Shown: positions 17,782 through 26,512 of the stretch, in pieces | How the letters are laid out: every line of letters starts with the position of its first letter | How positions within the stretch are numbered: position 1 is the first letter of the stretch | From: Clostridia bacterium | Lineage (GTDB): Bacteria; Bacillota; Clostridia; Oscillospirales; Acutalibacteraceae | DNA: 64,000 nt | Assembly (NCBI GenBank): GCA_017438845.1 | Contig: JAFRUO010000004.1 | Coordinates: 36,273-100,272 of the forward strand | Direction of reading: 5' to 3' | The notes under the pieces: model-generated | The model's database searches: none | Seen by the model: the letters and a program-made list of their open reading frames with translations, nothing else | Told to the model about the DNA's origin: nothing | Program-made: the position numbers and the translations under genes

Positions 17782-19701
17782 ATGGCACAGGAAAACAACA
17801 GTGTTCAGCAGGACGTTAATGAGTTAAGACAGATTAGACTTGACAAGCTTACTGCCTTACAACAGGAGGGGAAGGACCCCTTTGTTATCACCAAATATGA
17901 CGTAACCAACCACAGCATGGATATAAGAGAAAACTTTGACTCTCTTGAGGGCAAAACTGTTTCGGTTGCAGGCAGAATGATGTCAAAGCGTATTATGGGT
18001 AAGGCGTCCTTCTGCAATCTTCAGGACCTTAAAGGCAATATTCAGTCTTACGTTGCAAGGGACAGCATAGGCGAAGAGGAATACAAAGCCTTCAAAAAAA
18101 TGGACATCGGCGACATCGTCGGCATCAAGGGCGAGGTCTTTAAAACCAAAACAGGTGAAATATCCATTCACGCCTCGGAGCTTGTACTTCTTTCAAAAAG
18201 CCTTCAGACGCTTCCGGAAAAGTTCCACGGACTTACGGACACCGACACCCGTTACCGTCAGAGATATATTGACCTTATTATGAACAACGAGGTTAAGGAC
18301 ACCTTTATCAAGCGCTCCAAAATCATCAGCGCAGTAAGACGTTACCTTGACTCGCAGGGCTTTATGGAGGTTGAAACTCCGATTCTTGTTTCAAACGCAG
18401 GCGGAGCCGCCGCAAGACCCTTTGAAACCCACCACAATGCGCTTGACGAGGATTTCAAGCTCAGAATTTCACTTGAGCTTTACCTTAAAAGGCTTATTGT
18501 CGGCGGTCTTGAAAGAGTCTACGAAATCGGAAGAGTTTTCAGAAACGAGGGCGTTGACACAAGACATAACCCCGAGTTTACTCTTATGGAAATATATCAG
18601 GCTTATACCGACTATCACGGTATGATGGACCTTACCGAAAACCTTTATCGCTTCGTTGCTCAGGAAGTTTTAGGTACGACCAAGATTTCTTATAACGGCG
18701 TTGAAATGGATTTGGGTAAACCGTTTGAGAGAATTACAATGACCGACGCAGTAAAGAAGTATTCGGGCGTTGATTTCAATGAAATAAAGACACTCCAAGA
18801 GGCGAGAAAGGTCGCTGACGAGCATCATATCGAATACGAGGAAAGACATAAGAAGGGCGATATTTTAAATCTCTTCTTTGAAGAATTTGTCGAAGAGCAC
18901 CTTGTTCAGCCTACCTTCGTAATGGACCATCCGATTGAGATTTCGCCGCTTACCAAGAAAAAGCCCGAAAATCCTGAGCTTGTTGAAAGATTTGAGTTCT
19001 TTATGAACGGCTGGGAAATGGCTAACGCATATTCCGAGCTTAATGATCCGATTGATCAGCGTGAACGCTTCAAGGCTCAGGAAGAGCTTCTCGCTCAGGG
19101 CGACGAGGAAGCGAACAAAACCGATGAGGATTTCCTCTATGCGCTTGAGCTCGGTATGCCTCCGACAGGCGGTATCGGCTTCGGTATTGACAGAATGGCA
19201 ATGCTTTTAACCGACTCCTCCGCAATCCGTGACGTTTTGCTTTTCCCGACAATGAAGAGCCTTGACAAATCTGCCGCCTCCGCAAAACAGGAAACAGTAA
19301 GCGGCTTTGATTACAGCGAAAAGATTGATTTTTCAAAGGTCGAAATTGAGCCTCTCTTTACTGACTTTGTTGATTTCGACACCTTCTCAAAATCCGACTT
19401 CCGTGCGGTTAAGGTGCTTGAATGCGAAGCTGTTCCGAAGTCTAAGAAACTACTCAGGTTCACGCTTGACGACGGCACAGAGGAAAACCGTACAATTTTA
19501 AGCGGTATACACGAGTTTTATGAGCCCGAGGAGCTTGTCGGAAAGACTTTAATTGCTATCACTAATCTTCCGCCGAGAAGTATGATGGGTATTGATTCCT
19601 GCGGTATGCTTCTTTCTGCAGTTCACAATGAGGAAGGGGAGGAAAAGCTTCATCTTCTTATGGTGGATCCCCATATCCCCGCAGGAGCTAAGCTTTATTA
19701 A
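17782..19701 (+). CDS. lysS: Lysyl-tRNA synthetase fused to a Trbp111-like tRNA-binding domain
   Basis: 639 residues; usual class II LysRS is about 495. The N-terminal OB anticodon-binding domain (about 55-150) and catalytic core (170-500) are typical, with motif 2 RNEGVDTRHNPEFT and motif 3 GIGFGIDRMAMLL near 464. An extra C-terminal OB-fold domain (about 520-639) matches Trbp111/EMAPII-type tRNA-binding modules as found at the end of MetRS: DFRAVKVLECEAVPKSKKLL, then RTILSGIHEFYEPEELVGK and GIDSCGMLLSA. The enzyme charges tRNA-Lys; the extra domain should raise general tRNA affinity. The start ATG has a GGAAGTG site. Confidence 0.95.
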   Translation: MAQENNSVQQDVNELRQIRLDKLTALQQEGKDPFVITKYDVTNHSMDIRENFDSLEGKTVSVAGRMMSKRIMGKASFCNLQDLKGNIQSYVARDSIGEEEYKAFKKMDIGDIVGIKGEVFKTKTGEISIHASELVLLSKSLQTLPEKFHGLTDTDTRYRQRYIDLIMNNEVKDTFIKRSKIISAVRRYLDSQGFMEVETPILVSNAGGAAARPFETHHNALDEDFKLRISLELYLKRLIVGGLERVYEIGRVFRNEGVDTRHNPEFTLMEIYQAYTDYHGMMDLTENLYRFVAQEVLGTTKISYNGVEMDLGKPFERITMTDAVKKYSGVDFNEIKTLQEARKVADEHHIEYEERHKKGDILNLFFEEFVEEHLVQPTFVMDHPIEISPLTKKKPENPELVERFEFFMNGWEMANAYSELNDPIDQRERFKAQEELLAQGDEEANKTDEDFLYALELGMPPTGGIGFGIDRMAMLLTDSSAIRDVLLFPTMKSLDKSAASAKQETVSGFDYSEKIDFSKVEIEPLFTDFVDFDTFSKSDFRAVKVLECEAVPKSKKLLRFTLDDGTEENRTILSGIHEFYEPEELVGKTLIAITNLPPRSMMGIDSCGMLLSAVHNEEGEEKLHLLMVDPHIPAGAKLY

Positions 19702-19718
19702 TTAAATATAATATTTTA

Positions 19719-19748
19719 ACCCTCAAGTTATATCTTGAGGGTTTATTT
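19719..19748 (+). terminator. Terminator of lysS
   Basis: ACCCTCAAG / CTTGAGGGT, 9 pairs, loop TTATAT, followed by TTATTTT. Confidence 0.9.
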
Positions 19749-19765
19749 TGTACCCTTACAGAGTA

Positions 19766-19794
19766 TTGTGCTGTAACGTAGAAAGTTGTATAAT
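19766..19794 (+). promoter_or_regulatory. Promoter of the clostripain-like gene
   Basis: TTGTGC, 17 bases, TATAAT at 19789-19794. The transcript would begin near 19801, so translation starts at ATG 19832 and not at the earlier TTG 19748. Confidence 0.7.
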
Positions 19795-19831
19795 AAATGC
19801 AAATCTCATCGAAATAAGAAGAAGGGGTATT

Positions 19832-22459
19832 ATGAATTCTAAAAGATGCACTAAATGCGGATATGTTTCTGACGTTTCCGCACGCTTCTGTCAAAATTGC
19901 GGCTCTGTAGATTTTATACCGAATCAGCAGCAGTTTAATGCAGCTCCGCAACAATCGCAACGATCCGGCTACGGACAGCCTCAGCAGCCTGTTTACGGAC
20001 AGCCTCAGCAGCCTGTTTACGGACAGCCTCAGCAGCCTGTTTACGGACAACCTCAACAACCTGTTTACGGACAACCTCAGCAGCCTGTTTACGGTCAGCC
20101 TCAACAACCTGTTTACGGACAGCCTCAGCAACCTGTTTACGGACAACCTCAACAACCTGCTCAAGGACAACCGCAACAATCGGTTAATACTCAATCACCG
20201 CAATCTGTTGATACACGTTCGGTAAACGATACACCCGAGCAGGAATCGGCAAAAGAGCCTCAGACAGCTGCACAAACAGAGCAGACGGCTCATTCTCAGC
20301 AGACGGCTCATCCTCAACAGACGGCTCAGCCTCAGCAAACAGCTCAGCCTTCTTTTAATCAGGCTTATAACAATACCAATCCTGCTTCGGTTTACACTGC
20401 AGGACAGAATAATGCCAAACCTGCCAAAAAGCTTAAAAAATGGCAGATAGGAGCTATTTCCGCCGCAGCAGTATTAGTCGTTATTATCCTTATTGCCGTT
20501 ATCGCAGGCGGCTCGGGAGGCTCGGGCGGAAGCTCAAACGGCGGATATTCGGGCGGCGGTCCCGTTGTGTCGGGTAACGACAGTTATACGCCTGCCGCAT
20601 CCTCGGTTGCCAAGGAAACCAAGACCGTTATGATTTATATTGTCGGCTCCGACCTTGAATCGGAAAACGGCAACGCTTCGCTTGATATCGGAGAAATGAT
20701 GGAATCCGGCGTTAACACAGATAAAAACAATATTCTTATTTACACAGGCGGTGCTTCAAAATGGCAAATCAGTGATATTCCCACAGACTCAAACAATGTT
20801 TACCGCCTTAACGGAGAAAATTTCGAACCCGTAAAAAGCTATTCTGCCCTTAATATGGGCGACAGCAACACGCTTTCGGAGTTTATTAAGTATTCAATGA
20901 GTACATATCCTGCCGACAGCTACGGACTTATTCTCTGGAATCACGGCGGCGGTCCGATTGTCGGTTACGGCGCTGACGAGCTTCACGGTGATTTGCTTAC
21001 TCTGACAGAATTAAAATCCGCATTTTCTTCAGCGGGTTTAGGCTCGGGCAAAAAGCTTGAATTTCTCGGCTTTGACGCCTGCCTTATGGGTTCTGTCGAA
21101 ACCGCATGGATGTTTAAGGATTATGCAAATTATATGATAGCCTCCGAGGAGGTTGAGCCCGGATGGGGCTGGAATTACGGCTTTCTCTCTTCGCTTGATA
21201 AATACGACTCGGGCAAGGACATCGGCGTGTGCATAGTCGATGAGTTCTTCAGGGCTTCCGACGCATATATCAAGGAAAATCCAAACCTCGCCTCTGACCT
21301 TACGCTTTCGTGCATGGATTTGTCTCAGGTGTCCAATCTTGAAAAGTGTATCAACGATGTTTTCAAGCAGGTTGACAACAGTATTTCAAGCGGAAGCTTC
21401 CCCGTTGCCTCAAGGGTAAGGAACGACACAAAGAGTTTCGGTAAATTCGGCACCGATTATTCATACGATTTAGTTGACCTCGGGCATATAGCCTCACTCC
21501 TTTCCTCGCAGGGCGGCACAGACACCGCACAGCTTCAGAATGCCATCAACAGCTTTGTTTGCTATTCAAAGAGCAATGTTACGAATGCAACGGGTGTTTC
21601 GATTTATCATCCTTACGATAATAAAGATGAAATGAACGACTGTTTAAGCGTGTTCAATTCCTTCGGTTTTGCCCCTGCATATACTCAGTACATCAATGAT
21701 TTCGGCTCTATGCTTAAAAACGGAAGCTCGGAATCGTGGAAGAGCTTCAGGTCTATGAGCGGTTCCGCTGAAAAGAAGAAGAATGAAAATGAGCTTTCGA
21801 TTAAGCTCACCAAGGAGCAGGCGGCAAACTACGCCTCTTCAAACTATTTTATTCTTAAAAAACTCAATGATGAGGAGTATCTGTTTATTTTCAGCGGCTT
21901 TGACACTCAGCTTGATTCCGACGGCACTCTTTCCGCTTCGTACAGCGGTAAGGCTGTGTTCTCCGTTGACGACAAGACAAAGAGTGTTTCCGACGTTCCG
22001 ATTACAATGTATCAGATACGTGACGGCGGAACAGAGAAAAAATATATCGCAACATCTATGTTCTGGAAAACATCGGGTGATATTTCCGAATGGAAAACAG
22101 ACCCTGTTCAGTGGCAGATAAAGCTTGAAAACGGCAAGCCTCAGCTTCTCGGCGCTTATCTTATAGGAGAAAAAGCAGACGACAATATGCCTCAGAAGAA
22201 CCTTCTAAATTATAAGGATTACGATCTTGTCGAGTTCTCCTTCTCGTCAAGAAAACCAAAGAGAGATGCTAACGGCAACATTCTTCCTTATTTTGACTGG
22301 GATTCAAGCGGTAAATTCTACGGCAATCAGTACAATGTCAAAACCGGCTTCCATCTTGAGATAAGAGACATTGACGACAAGTCCGATTACTATGTAATGT
22401 TTGTCGTCAAGGACACTCAGGGCAACAAGTTTGCAAGCGAGCTGTTTAAGCTGCCGTAA
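19832..22459 (+). CDS. Membrane-anchored clostripain-family (C11) peptidase with zinc ribbon and QPQQPVYG repeats
   Basis: 875 residues. Start ATG 19832 has GAAGGGG upstream. Layout: cytoplasmic zinc ribbon (CTKCGY...CQNCGS, residues 5-26), a Gln/Pro-rich region with eight near-identical octapeptides (about 49-112) and a second QTA repeat region, a single membrane span (about 210-232), a Gly/Ser spacer, then an outside C11 cysteine peptidase domain. H371 in WNHGGG and C417 in FDACLMG match the catalytic pair of clostripain. A beta-rich C-terminal extension of about 250 residues follows. Probably cell-surface protein processing. Such a fusion of cytoplasmic zinc ribbon and external protease suggests a sensing or tethering role, which is inference. 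Confidence 0.85.
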   Translation: MNSKRCTKCGYVSDVSARFCQNCGSVDFIPNQQQFNAAPQQSQRSGYGQPQQPVYGQPQQPVYGQPQQPVYGQPQQPVYGQPQQPVYGQPQQPVYGQPQQPVYGQPQQPAQGQPQQSVNTQSPQSVDTRSVNDTPEQESAKEPQTAAQTEQTAHSQQTAHPQQTAQPQQTAQPSFNQAYNNTNPASVYTAGQNNAKPAKKLKKWQIGAISAAAVLVVIILIAVIAGGSGGSGGSSNGGYSGGGPVVSGNDSYTPAASSVAKETKTVMIYIVGSDLESENGNASLDIGEMMESGVNTDKNNILIYTGGASKWQISDIPTDSNNVYRLNGENFEPVKSYSALNMGDSNTLSEFIKYSMSTYPADSYGLILWNHGGGPIVGYGADELHGDLLTLTELKSAFSSAGLGSGKKLEFLGFDACLMGSVETAWMFKDYANYMIASEEVEPGWGWNYGFLSSLDKYDSGKDIGVCIVDEFFRASDAYIKENPNLASDLTLSCMDLSQVSNLEKCINDVFKQVDNSISSGSFPVASRVRNDTKSFGKFGTDYSYDLVDLGHIASLLSSQGGTDTAQLQNAINSFVCYSKSNVTNATGVSIYHPYDNKDEMNDCLSVFNSFGFAPAYTQYINDFGSMLKNGSSESWKSFRSMSGSAEKKKNENELSIKLTKEQAANYASSNYFILKKLNDEEYLFIFSGFDTQLDSDGTLSASYSGKAVFSVDDKTKSVSDVPITMYQIRDGGTEKKYIATSMFWKTSGDISEWKTDPVQWQIKLENGKPQLLGAYLIGEKADDNMPQKNLLNYKDYDLVEFSFSSRKPKRDANGNILPYFDWDSSGKFYGNQYNVKTGFHLEIRDIDDKSDYYVMFVVKDTQGNKFASELFKLP
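19976..20167 (+). repeat. Tandem 24-base repeats encoding QPQQPVYG
   Basis: Eight consecutive 24-base units; seven encode QPQQPVYG and the eighth QPQQPAQG, with only synonymous drift (CAG/CAA, GGA/GGT) among most. Copy number is likely to vary by slippage. Long frames on the opposite strand here are shadows of the repeat. Confidence 0.95.
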
Positions 22460-22479
22460 TGGTGTACGCTGCCGGAGTA

Positions 22480-22508
22480 TTGCTAAATTTAAAAAATAAA
22501 TTTATAAT
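22480..22508 (+). promoter_or_regulatory. Promoter of the OmpA-like lipoprotein gene
   Basis: TTGCTA, 17 bases, TATAAT at 22503-22508, 30 bases before the ATG. Confidence 0.65.
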
Positions 22509-22538
22509 ATATTTACTATTTATTTTTAGGAGGGTATT

Positions 22539-24077
22539 ATGAAAAACACTAAAAGAGCGATTGCTCTCTTATTGCTCGTAATCATGCTTTTCTCGGTTAC
22601 TGCATGCGGAGACAAGAAGGTAACAACGGAGAAGGCGGCTGACGGCACAAAGGCTAAGTCTTGGATACTTGCCGACGAACCTATGTTTGGTGAAAAGCCT
22701 GATTTAGACACCGTGTTCAAGGATGAGCAGGTAAACATTGACGTAAACAAAATTTACTCGTCAACTGAGTTTAACGAAAAAATGTTTGACGGCATTTACA
22801 CTATGTATGACGAGGATAAAGAAATCAAGGATATCAGGAAAATGGGCTTTAAAACCGTTGAGTTTATAAAGAGTTCCGAAGACATCGTTGATTTGCCTAC
22901 TAATGTTGTGTTAGGCGCTGAGAATATGCCTACAGTTTACGCTGAGTATAAGAATATTACTGACAAGAATGTTGCAGCTCTTTCGTTTGCAACAAAAGAT
23001 GATGTCGGCAGCATTCCTTGTATTTATGAAATAAGTGGAAACAAGATTAAGTTTAACGAAATCAGGAAATCAAGTTCAGAACCGAAATCCACTGACTTCG
23101 AAACAGGAAAGGCTGTCTTTGAATATGAGTTTTCTTTTAAAGGACCGTACCTTACACTGACAAACAGTACAGGAAGTTTAACATTAATCACATACGGACT
23201 TAAAAAAGATGCCGGTTCATTCACTGTCAGCGGATATTCTCTTCCCGACAGCCCCTTAATTGATAAGCTTGATTTCTTCTATGTTTCTCAAAGTTCAATA
23301 GCTTATGCCTGTGCCAGAGACGGCAATTATTACAAAGGTATGTATTTAAAGCTTACTGAGGACGGACTTGCAAGTGTTAAGCTTATTGATAAAGATACAG
23401 AAGGCAACGAATTTTCATACGAAAAACAGTTTGCTTATATTTTGCAAAGCAACGCATTATCATTCTTGGGCGCAAAAATCGTTTTCCTCGACGGTGAGAA
23501 GGTATATTACTACACAGACTCTATATCATCAAGAGAAGCAAAACAGCTTGATAATGCAGGAAATCTTACAGATGATCAGATTAAGCAAATCGCAGAAAAG
23601 AAGTCCGACCTCTTTGACGACCTTCAGAAGGAATTCGAAGAGCAGGGCATCAACGTAACGGTTAACCGTGCTCTCGGCGAAATCGCAATTGACTCTTCCG
23701 TTCTCTTCGGCGGCGACTCCGCAGACGTTTCCGCAGACGGAAAGCAGACCATCAACAAGTTCCTTGCCGCTTATACAAAGGTTATTTATAACGACAAGTA
23801 TAACGGATTTATTGACAAGACTATCGTTGAAGGTCACACTGCGCCGCTTGCTACAAGCACATACGAAAGCGGACTTCCTCTTTCGACTCAGAGAGCCGAA
23901 AACGTTAAGGCGTATTGCCTGTCAGCCGAAACCGGCGTTGACACATCAAAACTTGCACCCACGCTTGAGGCGGTAGGACTTTCCAACAGCAAGCCTATCT
24001 ATGACAGCAACGGTAATGTTGATATGGACGCTTCGAGAAGAGTATCCTTCAGATTTACGGTTAACGTAAACGCCTGA
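22539..24077 (+). CDS. Lipoprotein with C-terminal OmpA-like domain
   Basis: 512 residues. A lipoprotein signal (KRAIALLLLVIMLFSVTAC, Cys at 23) predicts attachment to the outer face of the membrane. The middle 300 residues are beta-rich and not recognised, with lipocalin-like short repeats (DGIYTMYDEDKEI, DGNYYKGMYLKLTEDG). The last 130 residues match an OmpA/MotB fold: VNRALGEIAIDSSVLFGGDSADVS, then VEGHTAP, LSTQRAENVKAYCL and SRRVSFRF, with the conserved peptidoglycan-binding pattern. In a single-membrane cell this would tie the lipoprotein to the wall. GGAGG is correctly spaced. Function unknown. Confidence 0.8.
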   Translation: MKNTKRAIALLLLVIMLFSVTACGDKKVTTEKAADGTKAKSWILADEPMFGEKPDLDTVFKDEQVNIDVNKIYSSTEFNEKMFDGIYTMYDEDKEIKDIRKMGFKTVEFIKSSEDIVDLPTNVVLGAENMPTVYAEYKNITDKNVAALSFATKDDVGSIPCIYEISGNKIKFNEIRKSSSEPKSTDFETGKAVFEYEFSFKGPYLTLTNSTGSLTLITYGLKKDAGSFTVSGYSLPDSPLIDKLDFFYVSQSSIAYACARDGNYYKGMYLKLTEDGLASVKLIDKDTEGNEFSYEKQFAYILQSNALSFLGAKIVFLDGEKVYYYTDSISSREAKQLDNAGNLTDDQIKQIAEKKSDLFDDLQKEFEEQGINVTVNRALGEIAIDSSVLFGGDSADVSADGKQTINKFLAAYTKVIYNDKYNGFIDKTIVEGHTAPLATSTYESGLPLSTQRAENVKAYCLSAETGVDTSKLAPTLEAVGLSNSKPIYDSNGNVDMDASRRVSFRFTVNVNA

Positions 24078-24086
24078 TTGTAAATA

Positions 24087-24118
24087 TTAGCTGCGGCTTT
24101 AAGTCGCAGCTAATTTTC
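24087..24118 (+). terminator. Terminator after the lipoprotein gene
   Basis: TTAGCTGCG / CGCAGCTAA stem followed by TTTTCTG. Confidence 0.85.
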
Positions 24119-24120
24119 TG

Positions 24121-24149
24121 TTGACTATTAAACATTTAAAATTTATAAT
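24121..24149 (+). promoter_or_regulatory. Promoter of nadE
   Basis: TTGACT, 17 bases, TATAAT at 24144-24149, immediately after the previous terminator. Confidence 0.75.
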
Positions 24150-24181
24150 AACCTTATAAATAATTTTTTAAAGGTGATTGT

Positions 24182-24913
24182 ATGTTTGACGCTGTAAAGG
24201 TTAAAAATGAATGTGTGGAGTGGATACGCAACTTTTTTGAGGAAAACGGCAAAGGCTGTAATGCGGTTGTCGGTATTTCCGGAGGAAAGGACAGCTCAAT
24301 TGTAGCCGCTCTTTGCGTTGAAGCTCTCGGAAAAGACAGAGTAATCGGCGTACTTATGCCAAACGGCGAACAGCATGACATTGATATGGCTCTGCTTCTT
24401 GTTAAGCATCTTGACATTAAGCATTATATTGTTAACATTAAGGACGCAGTAGACGGCTTAAAGAAAAGTATACCCTTTGAGCTTAGCACACAGTCCGTAA
24501 CCAACCTTCCGCCGAGAATCAGGATGTCAGCGCTTTACGCAGTATCACAGAGTCACAACGGCAGAGTTGCCAATACTTGTAACCTTTCCGAGGACTGGGT
24601 AGGTTATGCCACAAGGTACGGCGATGCGGCGGGCGACTTCAGCCCGTGCTCCAACCTTACCGTTGATGAGATGAAGCAAATCGGCAGGGTTTTAGGCTTG
24701 CCTTCAGTGCTTGTTGATAAGGTGCCGATTGACGGCCTTTGCGGAAAAACAGACGAGGACAATCTCGGGTTTACCTATGCCGTGCTTGACCGATATATCC
24801 GTACCGGTGAGATTGACGACGCAGAAACTAAGAAAAAAATTGACCGTATGCATCGCAACAATCTTTTTAAGCTTCAGCTTATGCCGTCGTTCAAGCCTGA
24901 AATTAAATATTGA
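24182..24913 (+). CDS. nadE: Ammonia-dependent NAD+ synthetase
   Basis: 243 residues. Converts deamido-NAD+, ATP and ammonia to NAD+, the last step of NAD synthesis. The PP-loop SGGKDSS lies near residue 38 (most relatives have SGGIDSS). NLSEDWVGYATRYGDAAGDFSP and the KTDEDNLGFTYAVLD region are conserved NadE signatures. No glutaminase domain is present, so free ammonia is the expected nitrogen donor. It is monocistronic with its own promoter. AAAGGTG serves as ribosome site. Confidence 0.93.
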   Translation: MFDAVKVKNECVEWIRNFFEENGKGCNAVVGISGGKDSSIVAALCVEALGKDRVIGVLMPNGEQHDIDMALLLVKHLDIKHYIVNIKDAVDGLKKSIPFELSTQSVTNLPPRIRMSALYAVSQSHNGRVANTCNLSEDWVGYATRYGDAAGDFSPCSNLTVDEMKQIGRVLGLPSVLVDKVPIDGLCGKTDEDNLGFTYAVLDRYIRTGEIDDAETKKKIDRMHRNNLFKLQLMPSFKPEIKY

Positions 24914-24929
24914 TTTTTGTATTCTTCAA

Positions 24930-24957
24930 TTGACTTTGTTTTTTAATGTAGTATAAT
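24930..24957 (+). promoter_or_regulatory. Promoter of the polysaccharide deacetylase gene
   Basis: TTGACT, 16 bases, TATAAT, ending 20 bases before the GTG start. Confidence 0.7.
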
Positions 24958-24976
24958 TGTTTCGGGAAGTGGTTTT

Positions 24977-25951
24977 GTGAAAAACATTGACGTTAAAAAA
25001 TCAAAGGGCATAATTGCAGTCCTTTGTTTTTTGCTGATAGTATTGATTGCATTAAGCGCCGTGCTTGTAAGAAGTAACCTTCGTTATAAACGAACCGACA
25101 GAAACTTCAATGCCGAAATTTCCTCTTATAAGGACGTGATTGACCAAAAGGGAAAGGAGCTTGAGTCTTACAGCAAGCGTGCCTCGGATTACGAAAGCGA
25201 AAGAAATGCACTCAACAGTAAGATTGACGATCTAAACAAACAAATATCTATTAAACGCGAACAACAGGCTCAGGCAACTGCGCCTGTTTCTGCTACACCT
25301 CAGCCCGTAACACCGGCAGGAGAGGCTAAAACGGTTTACCTTACCTTTGACGACGGACCCTCACCGCACACTCCTGCGATTTTACAGATACTCGACCAAT
25401 ACGGCGTAAAGGCAACCTTTTTCGTAAAGGATAACGGCTCTTACAACGCTTATATGAAGGATATCGTTACACGCGGACATGTGATTGCGCTTCATTCACA
25501 GACGCATAATTATTCTTATATTTATTCCTCTGATGAAGCCTTTTACAGTGATATGAAAAACATTTCCGATATAGTATTTCAGCAAACGGGCGTCAGAACA
25601 AATATAATGCGTTTTCCCGGCGGAAGCAGTAATACCGTCAGCAAAAAGTATAATGCCGGTATTATGTCAAGGCTCACAAAGGGCGTTACGAATATGGGTT
25701 ATTACTACTATGACTGGAACTGTGATTCAACAGACGCTTCGGGCAACAATGTACCTGTTGAAAAGCTTGTCAGCTCCTGCATGAGAATGCCCTCAAGCAA
25801 TACAGTTATAGTTTTGATGCACGACACAAACGCCAAGGCTACAACCGTTCAGGCTTTGCCGCAGATAATCGAGAACTACCGCAATGCCGGGTGCCAATTC
25901 GGAGTAATCAGTCCGCAGACTCCTGCTGTTCATCACAGCGTTAACAACTGA
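24977..25951 (+). CDS. Membrane-anchored polysaccharide (peptidoglycan-type) deacetylase
   Basis: 324 residues from a GTG start with GGGAAGTGG upstream. A cytoplasmic tail of about 10 residues, one membrane segment (12-32), a coiled-coil stalk (40-95) and an Ala/Thr/Pro linker lead to a NodB domain (about 115-310). Catalytic motifs are intact: TFDDGP (base and metal Asp), HSQTH (metal His pair), RFPGG, DWNCD and LMHD. It would remove acetyl groups from extracellular N-acetylated glycans, most likely peptidoglycan, changing lysozyme sensitivity. Gene stands alone with its own promoter. Confidence 0.88.
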   Translation: MKNIDVKKSKGIIAVLCFLLIVLIALSAVLVRSNLRYKRTDRNFNAEISSYKDVIDQKGKELESYSKRASDYESERNALNSKIDDLNKQISIKREQQAQATAPVSATPQPVTPAGEAKTVYLTFDDGPSPHTPAILQILDQYGVKATFFVKDNGSYNAYMKDIVTRGHVIALHSQTHNYSYIYSSDEAFYSDMKNISDIVFQQTGVRTNIMRFPGGSSNTVSKKYNAGIMSRLTKGVTNMGYYYYDWNCDSTDASGNNVPVEKLVSSCMRMPSSNTVIVLMHDTNAKATTVQALPQIIENYRNAGCQFGVISPQTPAVHHSVNN

Positions 25952-26081
25952 TTTTTGTATATATTCAATATTATTCGTTCGTGATACTTGTCATTTTGCA
26001 CAAAGTTTTGTTTTTTAAAAGAATGAATTTGGAAATACATCCGAATTATTCCCAAAACCACCATATATCGTGTTAAAATTG

Positions 26082-26109
26082 TTGACGAGGACAAGATTTG
26101 TGATATAAT
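26082..26109 (+). promoter_or_regulatory. Promoter of the HPr gene
   Basis: TTGACG, 16 bases, TATAAT at 26104-26109, 61 bases before the ATG. The upstream part of the 25952-26170 gap shows no gene. Confidence 0.7.
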
Positions 26110-26170
26110 ATGTTAATGAAAATATGACATTTCCTATAACTGATGTCATGAGATATGGGGAGATAATATT

Positions 26171-26437
26171 ATGTATACAAAAGATGTTCTTGTTCAGAAT
26201 CAGGTTGGACTTCATGCTCGTCCGGCAACCTTTTTTATCCAGAAGGCTAATGAATTCAAGTCTTCAATCTGGGTCGAAAAGGAAGAGAGAAGAGTGAATG
26301 CTAAGAGCTTGCTCGGTGTACTTTCTCTTGGCATCATGGGCGGCACCGAAATCAGGATTATCGCCGGCGGTCCCGACGAGGAGCAGGCGGTTGATGAGCT
26401 TGTTAAGCTTGTTGAGTCCGGCTTTGCTGAGGAATAA
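26171..26437 (+). CDS. ptsH: HPr phosphocarrier protein
   Basis: 88 residues. His15 in GLHARPA is the PEP-dependent phosphorylation site used in sugar phosphotransferase transport. Ser46 in NAKSLLGVLSLG is the regulatory site phosphorylated by HPr kinase, whose gene hprK lies at 48.9 kb in this window. Both sites are present, so it is HPr rather than the regulatory-only Crh. It is not next to ptsI. A terminator follows, so it is probably transcribed alone. Confidence 0.93.
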   Translation: MYTKDVLVQNQVGLHARPATFFIQKANEFKSSIWVEKEERRVNAKSLLGVLSLGIMGGTEIRIIAGGPDEEQAVDELVKLVESGFAEE

Positions 26438-26462
26438 TTATATATTTAACGTTTAACATTGA

Positions 26463-26488
26463 AGATACACCGAAAGGTGTGTCTTTTT
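26463..26488 (+). terminator. Terminator between ptsH and uvrC
   Basis: AGATACACC-GAAA-GGTGTGTCT stem with one G-U pair, then TTTTTG. It lies inside the upstream extension of the uvrC frame, supporting the later uvrC start. Confidence 0.85.
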
Positions 26489-26512
26489 GTTGTTTATAAA
26501 GGAGGTGCTTCA

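Noticed and set aside
19688..20225. Leu/Arg-rich antisense frame and Ser/Leu-rich alternative frame over the 24-base repeats
   Set aside because: Open only because the repeat unit lacks stops in several frames; the repeat belongs to the clostripain-like gene, whose zinc ribbon, membrane span and catalytic motifs are in frame with it.
25952..26081. Possible small gene or RNA before ptsH
   Set aside because: No frame with a ribosome site and no strong hairpin; only AT-rich spacer before the ptsH promoter.
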